A stretch of 64,000 nucleotides of DNA from Crocodylus rhombifer (taxonomy: Eukaryota > Chordata > Crocodylia > Crocodylidae), in contig JAVSML010025154.1 in NCBI GenBank assembly GCA_038503035.1, positions 558,001 to 622,000 of the forward strand, in the 5' to 3' direction. The notes under the pieces were generated by a model. The model saw only the letters and a list, made by a program, of their open reading frames with translations, searched no databases and was not told where the DNA came from. The position numbers and the translations under genes were made by a program. This document shows positions 38,143 through 49,115 of this stretch, piece after piece (position 1 is the stretch's first letter; each line of letters begins with the position of its first letter).

Positions 38143-38604
38143 ATATCTGCCTATATTTTCCATATTTTTCTGTGCCAATACTAAATACTAAATTTATTTT
38201 TACCCTAAATCTTCTCTCAGGCACTTTCACCTTTTCCTTTTATATTAATATGTTCCATTCTTAATTTTACAAAGCCTACTTCTATGTATGATATATGAAA
38301 AGATTACACATCTTTATAGATTACCACTTTTAAATGGGTTAGTATTACAAAGTATAGTTGGTCCAGAAACTCACAAAATGTGATCGTCTTTAATTATCCT
38401 TAATAAGGCTTAGCACTTAAAAATGTGTTTAACAATACATGTGTACAAATACGTGTGTACACTGGTTTAAGCACGTCTGTAAATGCTATCCTGAACTTAC
38501 ATGCTTTCTGGAAATGAGACATCTATGCTTGTCTCCTGTACTGATCATAAAAAGAACACATGGAATAAGAAATTCAAAGCAACTTCTTTCCCCACACCTG
38601 AAAC

Positions 38605-38705
38605 ATGGGTGTTGCCAGACTGGTTCAGACTGAAGGCCCCCCTAGTCCAGTTTTCTGTACCTGACTGTAACTAGCACCAGAAACTGACTGTCATAGCCCT
38701 TGCAT
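38605..38705 (+). repeat. Ancient interspersed repeat, copy 1
   Basis: Contains ggtgttgccagactggttca followed by gactgaaggcccccctagtc, an old but common sauropsid repeat (type: gccatactgggtcagacca, then ggtccatctagcccagt). A second copy is at 49049-49115. Class not assigned. Confidence 0.55.
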
Positions 38706-39179
38706 AATGGAAAGACTACAGAAACTATAGCATTATTACTTCTGAAAGGAAAGGTAAAAATCTAAAGAGGGTGAGAGTAGGGTCATGGCCCTTTCCACAC
38801 TGACTCAGAAATGTTGACTGATTAGCATCCAGAAATCATAAGGAAGGTCCCCAAAAATAATTAGGCTGGCTTAAAAATTGCAAAACATTTCACAGAAATA
38901 CATCATCGCTTTTTATTTGCTTTCTACTATTTTATCCTTGGGTTACCTTTGCCATCTTTTCTTCATAATCATGAGAACAAGACCTTGCTTTTAAAAAGAA
39001 ATGAAAGCTGAAATTCTCAGATGGCTTATGGAATCATGGGGCTGAGGCAATAAGAAAAACATCTAATTTTGTCAGATGTGATCAAATGAAGAATCTAGCC
39101 ACACTGCTCGGTAGTTGTGTTGGGCAACAGTATGTAAACTCTCCAAAATTGAGATGCAGACACCACTTTCCAGCAGGCT

Positions 39180-40440
39180 CTTGATCAATGTGTAAGAGGC
39201 ACCATGCTGGCCTGTATACTTTACTGGGAGGGGAGGGGAGCAGCACAGCAAAGGTTCCAACACCATCCCCAAACCAGGTAATCCTTGGTTTAGGGAAGAG
39301 TCAGGAAGCAGCTGTTTCTGCTCTCCCCTCAGACCAGATCAGACTGGGAGGGAAGTATAACAGCATTCACTTTTGCAAGACAAACTTTCTGGCAAGGGAG
39401 ATCTTCCAAGTTCTTATCTGGAAGGTCTCCTAGAAGAGGCATGTTTCCTGCAGGAGAAATCCAGTGAGTATTTCTACACTTATCATTTCTACTGAGAGAA
39501 TGGCAATTCTCCCAGGGGAAATATAACACTTGTACGTGGCCAGGGCAGATTGCGGAGTGGGAGGTGGGGGGAGAGACACAGAGACATCCTCCTTTCAAAC
39601 TGCACCAGGAACAGCAGAAAGGATTTTTTTTAAAGTCCCCAAATCGGGTAAAATTCCTGCCCCCACTCTCAGCATGCCCTCTCTTCTCCTCTGTCCTCAG
39701 CAGCACAGGTGCCCTGTTACTGCTGCCATCCCTTGTGGGAAGAGGCTCCAGAGCTCCTCCTGCCCATCAACATCTCAGCCAGGAACAGGTGGAGCACTGG
39801 TGCTAGCTGGTGGGTTCCTCCTCTCTGCCTGGTCCCTGAGTGTCCATGCCAACCCAGGAGCAAGTCCGCTGTGGTCTTCTGTGAGCCTAGCTGCAGTGAC
39901 TCTGGAGCCCTCTCTGCTATGAAATGAATTGGGGTAGTTGTGGTCTGAGAGGACTGTAGTGAGAAAGACTCCAGCGCCACTGCAGCAGAGAACAGGAAAT
40001 GGGAGGGTTTGTCCACCTTGTGCTTAGTTCCCAGCTGGCAGGGAACATCTGGAGGATGGGACAGCAAGGAAGAACCCACCCACTGCTTCTGCTGCTGCTC
40101 TCTGCTAAGTCCAGCTGGAGGGGGGCGGGAGCAGCTCTGGAGCCTCCTTCCCCACATCAGCCCAGAACAGTAGCAGGGTGGGTGTGCAAGAGGGTGAATG
40201 GGAAGGGAAGTAATGTGTTGCAGAGGACAGAGGGGAAGGGAAAGGATGCCAAGAGGTGGGGGGGGGGGGATTCTAAGTTGATTCCGGGACTTTTAAAAAG
40301 TTCCTGCTGCTGCTCCCATGATGCAGTCTGCCTGCCTAGTCTGGGGGAATCTTTAACCACCCTTGCAACACCAGTCACTGTTTCCACACCCCGCTTCACA
40401 AAATCCTGGACGTGCCCATGTACATGGCCTATGTAAATCA
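39180..40440. repeat. Unclassified GC-rich block
   Basis: GC-rich sequence that is open on both strands over several hundred bases (for example 39530-39922 plus and 39717-40157 minus), with a run of 12 G at 40258-40269. No protein family, TIR or LTR ends could be fixed. Probably an unclassified transposon fragment. Confidence 0.35.
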
Positions 40441-40448
40441 TCTTTACT

Positions 40449-40581
40449 GGGTGTATCTACACATGCCAGGTCATTTCCAACCCTACTACACAGCAGCGTC
40501 AGCATCACAGTTTATGCCCACCAATGCTATGACACCATAGCTCACCACTATGGCAATGTAGTGTCTCATGTAGATGCGCCC
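40449..40581. mobile_element. MITE family B, copy 5, target duplication ACT
   Basis: The left end is gggtgtatctacacatgc and the right end, inward, gggcgcatctacatgaga. Flanks are act (40446-40448) and act (40582-40584). At 133 bp it is the shortest of the five copies. Confidence 0.83.
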
Positions 40582-42018
40582 ACTATGGCTTAGATTTTCT
40601 GCAGCAACCACCTTCATACAGCTTATGACTCCCCCTGTTCCCTGAAGTCACTTACCTCGCAGTTCCTAGAAGAACCAATGAAGGAGATTTTAGGTAGTTT
40701 CCAAATGGAAAGCAAATCATAAAGGATGAAAGTAAATAAAGTAATTGATAGAATGTGACTGTGGTACTCATAGCTTTTTTCTTCTCACCTGTGGATGTTA
40801 TTTCTCAGGACAACTGTGTATTTATCTCTTAATCTACCCATAGTACAAGTTCATCTTTTATTTTATTGCAGGCCAAAAACTACCAACCTTTGGATACTCA
40901 CATCTTCTATGTACAAAAGTGCCCTCTTTCAGGTTTGTAGCTACAGCCATTCTCTTTTGATTCCAGTGTACACCAAGATGGCACCTAACTAATCTGATAT
41001 AGCAAGTTGCAGATATGCATGCCTGGCTACACAAATCTACTGATATTTTTTCGCCATGACACTTAGGATCAGCTTCCAGTTCTTGGCAGATGCCACTTTT
41101 CATAAGTGTTGTTCCCAAACTACCTCCAGTCCTGTGTTTGGATTTCTTTTCCTAAGCACCAGGAGGTTGCACAAGTCCAAATTTTTGCACTTTCACATGG
41201 ACAGAAATAATATTATGACTGAAATTGTTCTACTGCTGAGATAGAGTTATCTATAGTAAGTAATCAATCCTAAATATGATTCAATTATCTCACCATTCTT
41301 TTAAAATTTACCTATATAAAAGGAAAATAATTTGATCAGTTTGAAATGGGGAAAAAGCTATACTTAAATAAGACAACAGGCAAGGAATTTACAGAATTGT
41401 GTAAACTTATATACAACTCTGTTAGACAAATCACACTATCCAGTTTTTCTTCCTCCAGTATTTTTTTTTGCCTTTTAAAGAATTTAATTAAAACCTCTTT
41501 GACAGCTTGTGGATTTCTATAGCTAGGAACATATAACTTGTTTTCTTTTGTTCTTTTCTATTTTTTTCTCCTAGAATATATGGGGAATATTGGCTACACA
41601 CTATCTGACCTGGCAAGTGCCCATTGATTTCAGTAAAGCCAGGATTTCATCCTAATCAAACACCTCAACATGCAGAAGTAAAGTTCACCTGAGAACAATA
41701 ACTTGGTTGATAGGTCTTCAGAATTTATTTAAGCACTAAAATGAGAAGTTAGTCCACTACAGTATCCCACAATATTATGGGACAACCAGGGTCCTCGGAC
41801 AGGTAATAAGATATGATTTTATCAATCAATTTTGTTTTAAAACTGATTTGAATTATTTTTGGATTCCATATCCATCCTATTTGAGAAGTATGTTTTGATG
41901 AACAAAATACATGTGAAACAGTTTTGGAAACTCAGTAATAATATAAACTGAAATAAGAAGAAAAATCATAAACAAAGCCTGTATAATTAAACCCCTATTG
42001 GCATCAGTAAAAAAATAA
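40582..42018. other. Intronic DNA, nothing recognised
   Basis: AT-rich, no supported feature. Confidence 0.45.
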
Positions 42019-42344
42019 ATATATGTCACGGGGTGGGGCACAGTGGCGGCTGTGATCCCCCTAGCACCCCTACCATGCCCAGTAGGGCGACTCAGCACCC
42101 TCTGTCTCGCCCGCCATGTCTTTGATCTTAAATGGTTCTCTATGGGAGGCTGCCTAATTGTCCTCTTGGACACGGTGCCCAAGTGTCTCCCATCCCCTGT
42201 CCTGGGTGTACCACCCTGGTGCACCCCAGCCTTATGGGCCACGCGTGCCTTTAGCACGCCCCAAGCCACACAGCTGTACCAGACGTTCTTGTGTTGTGTA
42301 CTCGCCCCTCCCGGGTTTCTGTTCCCCTCTTGCCCTTCCTGGGC

Positions 42345-42650
42345 CTCTCTCCTATAAACTCCCTCTCGGAGTTTTTTCCAATACAAGCACCCATCTCCCG
42401 GGGCCTCTCCGATATATGTGCCCCTCTCTGGGCCAGTCAACCGTACACGCAGCCCTGCCCGGGCTCCTGCCCGTGTGCTCGGCCCTGTACGGCTTCTAAC
42501 CACACGTTCAGCCCTGTCCGGGCTCCTAGTCGCACGTTCATCTCCGTCGGGTCCTTATCTGCACATCCGCCCCTCTCCAGGCTTACTCTCACGCGCCTGC
42601 CCCTCTCCAGGACTTCTACCGTGCACTCGCCTTTCTCCGGGACTTTGTGC
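42345..42650. repeat. Degenerate minisatellite of about 30-bp units
   Basis: Repeated units of the form gcccctctccaggcttactc followed by a variable cacg-rich part recur about every 30 bases, for example at 42570, 42600 and 42630, with more diverged units (agccctgtccgggctcct) upstream. Confidence 0.72.
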
Positions 42651-42923
42651 TGGTAGGAGACCAATCGTGCCCTCTGGGGCCTGTCCCGCGCTGCCCCCGC
42701 TCCGCGCCCTCTCTGGGGCTTTGCAAGGTTGGGGCTCAGGCGGCCTTAGCCTTACCTGGCCCCAGACCCCTTTCCTGGGTCATATGCCCTACTGGGCAAG
42801 ATACCGCCCTCATGGGCTGGGGTCTCTACACCCCACCCACCACGCCTCTCCAGCGCTCGCTCACCATGCCAACCCCAGCACCAATCACTGTGCTGCCTTG
42901 GCACCGCTTGCTGTGCCTTTACT

Positions 42924-43165
42924 GGGCACCAGGAACCCCCGGATTATTGGGGAGCTCCCATGAGACCTCCTCACACCCCTATAGCCTCACCCGGTCCTCC
43001 GGGTGGGGTCAACACCCCCAACACGCGCCCCACTGGCGCAAACAGCTGTGCCCACCTGGCACCACTCACTGTGCCCTCTGGGCACCAGGAACCCCCAGAT
43101 TATTGGGGAGCTCCCAAGAGGCCTCCTCGCACCCCTACAGCTTCACCCAGTCCTCCGGTATTCAC
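42924..43165 (+). repeat. Tandem duplication, two copies offset by 156 bp
   Basis: gggcaccaggaaccccc followed by gattattggggagctccca begins at 42924 and again at 43080. The copies also share the preceding cactgtgcc block and the following cctcctc, acccctat/acag and cagtcctccgg blocks. Confidence 0.85.
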
Positions 43166-43567
43166 ACAAACAGCCCTACTGCAAAGCAAAGCTACCAGCC
43201 CACCAGCTCTAACTCAAAACAAGCCTACCAGCTATAACATAAGGGTCCAGGCCCAAACTGGCCCTCTTGCAAAGGCGTCTCAATCAGGGTTCTCTTCACC
43301 CTCACCATGCTGCAGCCCCTTAGGCACTCAGGCTGCACCGCTCATCTCTGCCCTGCTGAGCTCTTCTGCAGAGCTCCTGCACCTCAGCTGCAAGAAGGGA
43401 ACTGCTGCTAGGCTTTGGCCTGGGCAGTTTATAAAGGCCTGGCCCTGCCCCTTTCTGGTCATACGACCAGCCTGGTTGCTCCGGCAACCAACACCTGTGC
43501 TGCCTTAGGGAGCTTCAGCAGCCCTTATTCCTAACCTGAGCAGCAGGCACCCTAGTGCCCTGCTACA

Positions 43568-46500
43568 GTATGGTAAAGTAACCAAATATGTTTTCTGAAG
43601 TACCCAAATATATTTTGTATAGGTTTTTATTTTCTCCCTTAGTCATCTTCCATAAACATTTTAAAACCATGACTGAATGATAATAATAAGCAGGGGAAAA
43701 AATCAAAACAGACACTGCGGGTGAGAGGCTTTCAGCACAAAGAGTATTTCATTAAGACACAAAAAAGTACTTAGTTTTATTCCATGGAATAACAACCTTC
43801 CCTGTCTCTGGTTTTAATTACTATCTTTGTGATTACAACAAGCAAACTTGCTTGACCTGACAAGTCTCTCTCTTCCCTTGCCCCCTTCCAACCTCTCATC
43901 ATAGTTTTCAGTATACTGACTCTGTCATAAATGGGGACTTATTTGGCAACCAGAATATTTGCTGATTTGGCTGGTGGTTGGATAATCCTGCCAACCAGAT
44001 ATCAGATGGCGGAAGAATCCCTTTTAGTAAAGGTGAACTAACTGCAAGCAGAGGAGACAATTCTGTTACCACAAGGAAGTTTTGAGTGGGGAGGCACTCA
44101 GAGTTTGTCAGCAAACCTCTCCAGCATGCAGGAGTCTGCTTTATCAACAGCACAGACAGGGAGTTAAGTAACAAATGTAGCTGTCAGCTGTTTGATTAAT
44201 TACTTGCTTCTGCCAGGCCTCTGAACCAACCTTAATTAGGTGCTAACAGGCAGTGCACAGTGATTCAGAATGAACTATTGGGCATGCCTCATTCATTTGA
44301 TATGATGCCTTTAATATAGATATCGATAGGTTTCGACTAATAGCTTGTGTGCCATTTGCATGATTTAAATGGCTGCTAAGGTTAACCATGGGAAACCTAA
44401 GTAGCCTGTATTCCCTAAACATCTTACTAATTATCCTCCTCAATGTCACCATAAGCTTAATGTTGACAAAACTGAACTTAATGTTATTCTCCATCACCTT
44501 CTGACTCTGTAACAACTGGCAAAACAATTTCTTTCTCAGTCACTCAAGCTTACTTGTACACGTCTTTTCCCTTACTCCAATCATCCAGCTGTGGTCAAAT
44601 TCTAGTTCTTCATCCTCTTCAACATTTTAAAGATATATCCTTTCTTCTCTCTCGGCATAAAATGTTTATGTCCAAGCCCTCCTCTCCTCCTGTCTTGATT
44701 ACTATCACCTCTTCCTGTCTAGAAAAAAAAATCTACATGTTTATGTTTTTGTTACTATAATAGTATACATGCTGTACTCCTTTCACTTTCTTTGTATGTG
44801 TTTCTTTTTAGATTGAAGTTCCTTGTGGAAGATGCATTGACTGCTTTTTCTTCTAGGAAAACAACATTTGAGGCCACAATGGGATCAACCTAGTTCAACT
44901 TTGAGTAGGTGTGACTGATGATCAAGACTTCCTACTAGCAAGACTAGATATCCTTGCCAATCAGTTTTGTTACGATACAGGACTGTCTACAACCGATTAC
45001 ATGTTTATATACATGGAATAATACCATTGGTGAGAAATAAAATTCCACATAAATATGGTACAAATGCTTATATGTAGAACGGCAGCTTTTGTTATATTGT
45101 TTATGGCCTGAGAAATGATTACTATGCTTCAAAGAAGTATTTATCAAATCAGCCCTTTATCTGACTAATTTGTATTGGTTTGTGGGATTCCTTTCCACTT
45201 AAAATCTCATTAAAAAGTATTAGATTACAGTGTGAAAAAAATGTATCAGCAAATCAAAGATAAGCAACCTAAAGAGTACAATATTTTCCTTTACTGAGGC
45301 TTAGAAGCCGAGAGATCCAACATATAACTGAATCCAGCCTGATTAACCAAAATATCACAAAGCAGAAATAAATCATCCAATCTGTTTTCCCATTTCAAAA
45401 CTGAGACATGTATCCGTGCCGTGTGTCAGGCAGTCTTTTTGTTACCAGCCTTAGTTTCTAGGATCTGCCCTCATAACTGTTCAAAGCACAGAAACCAGGA
45501 AAGGCATCAAACATACACTTTTCAACTAGAATTTGTAGTTGATAAGACTTATCAGCATTCTCCAAGTAGCATTTTTTCCCTTGTTTTATGTTTCTCATAC
45601 AAATGGGTGTGAATAAATTCTTCCTGATTCTCACTAATTCCTTAAACTAAGTTCATTATGTCAATAAACTCTTTTCTGACAGTCTGAGGAGGTTATACCT
45701 GAACCAGATTTCTCCAGGGGCTTGTGAAAAATACTACAATCATAAAGAAAATAACACCACGTTAGAAAAAATAGGAATGTCTACTGATGAAAAGCAAATG
45801 TAACATTAAAATCTCATTCATTAGTTAAATCTTGTGTTCAGTGGCAAAGGTGGTTTTGTTTTAAGAAATATTAAACATGTTATTGACATAAAAGTTGATA
45901 TATACTTTTATTGCACAAGAATAAAATAAAAATATCATAACTTTGGTACACTATGTAATACGATATTTCATTCAAACCATGAGTGGATGAAATTCCTACC
46001 CAAGTAGTACAAAACTGTGATTACTTAACTCTATTTAAACAGGATGCTCAAACAGTTTGTTTAAAATTACCTAAAACTACAGCAACTGTCCCACCCTTTA
46101 GAACTTGAATAAACATTTCCTGCTTCTGATTGAAATTGCACAGATACACTGTACACTTAGTATACAAAACTAAGTGAAAGCCTTAAAGAACCAGAAATAT
46201 GAAGGAAGCAGAATCCCTTTATGTTTACATTAACGTAATGTTTTGATTATTTTTTATTTAAAAAATCTAAAATTTTCTTATTTAAACCCACCCAAAGATC
46301 CATTTTTCCATGATTAAACTGGAATATCATTTGTGTTTTGTTTTAATCATGGAAAAATGTGCATCTTAGGGGATTTTTTATCAGACAAAACCAGGATCCC
46401 TGAACATGAGTTAATAAATACCATGAGAATTATTTCTGACAAGGAGTTACTTTAAAGTTCCCTTCAAATTGATTTAGACCATCACTGCTGGATGTATACT

Positions 46501-47537
46501 ACCACATTTCATTCTTCTCTGCCTGGTGATCAGCTCCTAATAGTCTCCAATTTGTTTCCCCCTAGAGGAAGGACAGTCTACTACCTGAAACACAGACCTG
46601 AAAGTCAGAACACTGACGTTCAATTCCTTGACTTGGCCCAAGCTATCAGTTCCCACAAGGGCTTTTGAAAGGGTAAGTCCATTATGCTTCTGAGATGTTC
46701 AGACACTATAGTGACGGAGGTCAGATAAAATATAGAAACAATATAAGATTCTAAATAGATAACACAGAAAAGAGCAATATTTTTAAAACTTCAGTGGTTT
46801 TAAGGCCAGGTGGCAGTGGCTGACCTGTATGGTGGTAAGCAATTAGTGTTCTAAATTGCTGTGTAGCATAAACATTTACTGTTAAACAGCTGTCATTTTC
46901 CTTCCAAGCAGTGATGGCATTTTGAACGATGAAATAATTCCTGTTTACTGTGAAGCATTCAACATATTGGAAAGACCTGTAGGACTCCAATGTGAAAGGT
47001 TTTTTTTCCATATATTAGTGTAGGTTATTTATTCCTAATGATTACTGCTACGATTATCACTGTTTGTGAACTGCTTGATGACCTCCTCTGGATTGAATGG
47101 TTTTAGGTTTAGTGGACAAGCACCACCTTTACAGGAAGTCTCAGGAACAAATTCAAAAGACTAAATGGACACATAAATTAAAGAAGTCCCATCATTCCCT
47201 ATTCATAATCCCCCAAAGAATGCATGGAGGAACATAAGAGACTGAGTTGTCATGGTACAGATTGCACTGATATTGTTGAGTGTGTGTGTGTGTATGTGCG
47301 CAGGCACGTGCATGAGATCTGAACACCAGTTTCCAGGACAGTTTCAGGGAAACCAACACTAAAAGGCCCTGGTGAGAGAGACACGCTAACTGGATAAAGA
47401 TCCTTACCAAAACAGACATGAAGAGAAAAGCAATATTGTGTTTGCAATTACTCTTCCCGCAATTAACTCATTTTATTTATTGGCCCCACTGTGAAACCCG
47501 TCAGCACCAGTCAGCAAAGCTTCCTCATTTTCCTAAC
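43568..47537. other. Intronic DNA, nothing recognised
   Basis: About 4 kb of AT-rich sequence with no gene and no repeat that I can name. A short gt run occurs at 47280-47293. Confidence 0.5.
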
Positions 47538-47545
47538 TGTTAAGA

Positions 47546-48130
47546 CTGGAGGTGGGCAAAACACAGCCCACGAGCCACATCCTGCCTGCCAACTCATTGG
47601 ATCCGGCCCGCAGGCAAGCACCCACCAATTAATTGTATCTATCCTGCCGGCAGCTGCACCTGCTGCGCTCTGCATGGGGCCAAGTCCCGCCTGCTCCCAC
47701 CTGGGGCAGCATCTGCTGTGCTCCCAGCCTACTCTGCTGGAGGGCGCCAGCCCCGGCCAACAGGCACAGCTTCTGGGCAGGGCTGCTGCTGCTGCTGCCC
47801 AGGGAACTGCTGAGCTGCCCTGGCCTCCAATGACTGCTCCTCCTGTCCCTGCTGCAGTGCTCCAGGCAAGGAAGGGAAGCTGCAGCATTGAGGGGAGTGG
47901 GGCTCTGCCTGCAGCTCACTCTGGTCCTGCTTGTGCATGGCCAGGCGAGGTAGCATGTGGATGGGGAGGGTGAAGGAGCTTGACTGCTCACAAAGACCCA
48001 CCAGGCAGGCACGGGACAGACATGTGAGGTGGGAGCAGCAGCAGCATAGGCTTGGTTCAACTCTGCTGAGCAGGCACAGGGACAGGCAGGTGGGGCAGGA
48101 GCAGCAGCAGAATCCAGCACGAGCATGATG
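47546..48130 (+). mobile_element. hAT-type element, left part
   Basis: It starts ctggaggtgggcaaaacac followed by gcccacgagccacatcctgc, the start of a hAT family whose complete member lies at 59026-60207 (there found reversed at the right end). The interior shares the ctctgcatggggc and ggcacagcttc blocks with that copy. A matching right end was not found, so it is truncated or merges into the following C/A-rich tract. Confidence 0.6.
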
Positions 48131-48360
48131 CAGTGCTGACAAAGTGTGGGACAGAGACCAAGGGTGCCAGGCTTGGCTCCCTGTCCCCCCTTCCCTCTCC
48201 TAAGGGATTCTCTTGCTGCCTGTCAGTGGCAGCTGCTTTCCTGTCCTTTGCAGTATGCTGGAGACAGGCAGGAAGTGTTGATCCCCCTCTCCCCCTCCTG
48301 CAGAGGGGCTGGGCTCAGTCACATCACAAAGAGTGGGCAGGGGGCAAGTGGTGGGGAAAC

Positions 48361-48845
48361 CCCCCACATGCACACACCCAATCCACCCAAACACTAATCA
48401 CACCCCACACATGCACCCACACCCCCTCACACACTCCACTATACCCACACACACACACACACACACACCCAGCACTGCCCCACACACCGTACCCCCCACC
48501 ATACCCACACCCACTCCCCAAACCTCCACCACACCCCCCACACCCCACCATAGCCACACACATACCCACACCCCTTTACACCCTCACCCTGCCGCCTTAC
48601 CAACACACACATTCAACACTGTCCCACACACTCCACACTCCAATCACAGTATCCAAAAGCCCTCCACACACACCCCTCCACACCCCCACCAACAGTTCTA
48701 CACACCCCACACCTCAACCACTCAACGCTCCCCCACATACATCCCATACTCCCTCCACACACACCTCAACCACATACTCCCTCAACCACACCCCACAACA
48801 TACACCTCATTACACCATCACACACAATATACAAGCACACCCCCA
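48361..48845. repeat. Low-complexity CCCACA-rich tract
   Basis: Nearly 500 bases composed of variants of cacaccc, ccaccac and acacacac, with almost no G on this strand. It includes a pure ca run around 48444-48468. It explains the His/Pro/Thr-rich open frames at 48133-48932, which are not genes. The complementary strand is G/T-rich. Confidence 0.9.
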
Positions 48846-49048
48846 CCAAAGGAGTACTTCTTGGGCAACGTGAGAGACTTCCAGTGGCAAAGGTCAGGGA
48901 TTACATCAATAAACAGCCCAGGGATGTTGTGATAGGAATAGCAATCAGTATTTCTGTGTGATATCCCCAGAATCCTGCAATGTTCTGAGAGGGCATGTGG
49001 CAGTGTTCAAGACTAAGGTAGTTGCCAATGCAGAAACTTTTTCTTTAT

Positions 49049-49115
49049 ATAAGAACATAAGCACTGCCATTTACTGGGTCAGATGATAGGTCCATCTTGC
49101 CTAATACCCTGTGTC
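49049..49115 (+). repeat. Ancient interspersed repeat, copy 2
   Basis: Reads aagaacataagcactgccat, tactgggtcagatgataggt and ccatcttgcctaataccctg, the same family as 38605-38705. Confidence 0.65.

Larger units (their letters stand above)
42024..43567 (+). mobile_element. LTR-like block (probable solo LTR) with internal repeats
   Basis: This GC-rich block in AT-rich surroundings begins tgtcacggggtggggcac and ends agtgccctgctaca, with TGT/ACA ends. The flanking 5-mers atata and gtatg differ by two transitions, so a 5-bp duplication is possible but eroded. A TATA-like tttataaaggc lies near 43430. It holds a minisatellite and a tandem duplication, listed separately. The long open frames (41877-42503 minus; 42291-43508 plus) come from composition and overlap one another on both strands. 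Confidence 0.55.

Noticed and set aside
39530..40441. Possible gene from 125-146 codon frames on both strands
   Set aside because: No homology recognised, no splice signals in a sensible arrangement, and equal coding look on both strands.
42043..43508. Several long overlapping open frames on both strands
   Set aside because: They fall in a GC-rich LTR-like block with a minisatellite, show no domain, and overlap in opposite frames.
47491..48142. 160-165 codon frames with Ala/Cys-rich peptides
   Set aside because: They overlap on both strands within a hAT-type fragment.
48133..48932. Open frames of about 200-246 codons rich in His, Pro and Thr
   Set aside because: They are a direct product of the CCCACA-type low-complexity tract and occur in several frames at once.
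48961..49020. Right end and target duplication for the hAT part at 47546 (tgttcaaga resembling tgttaaga)
   Set aside because: The match needs a one-base insertion and the adjoining terminal repeat is poor.
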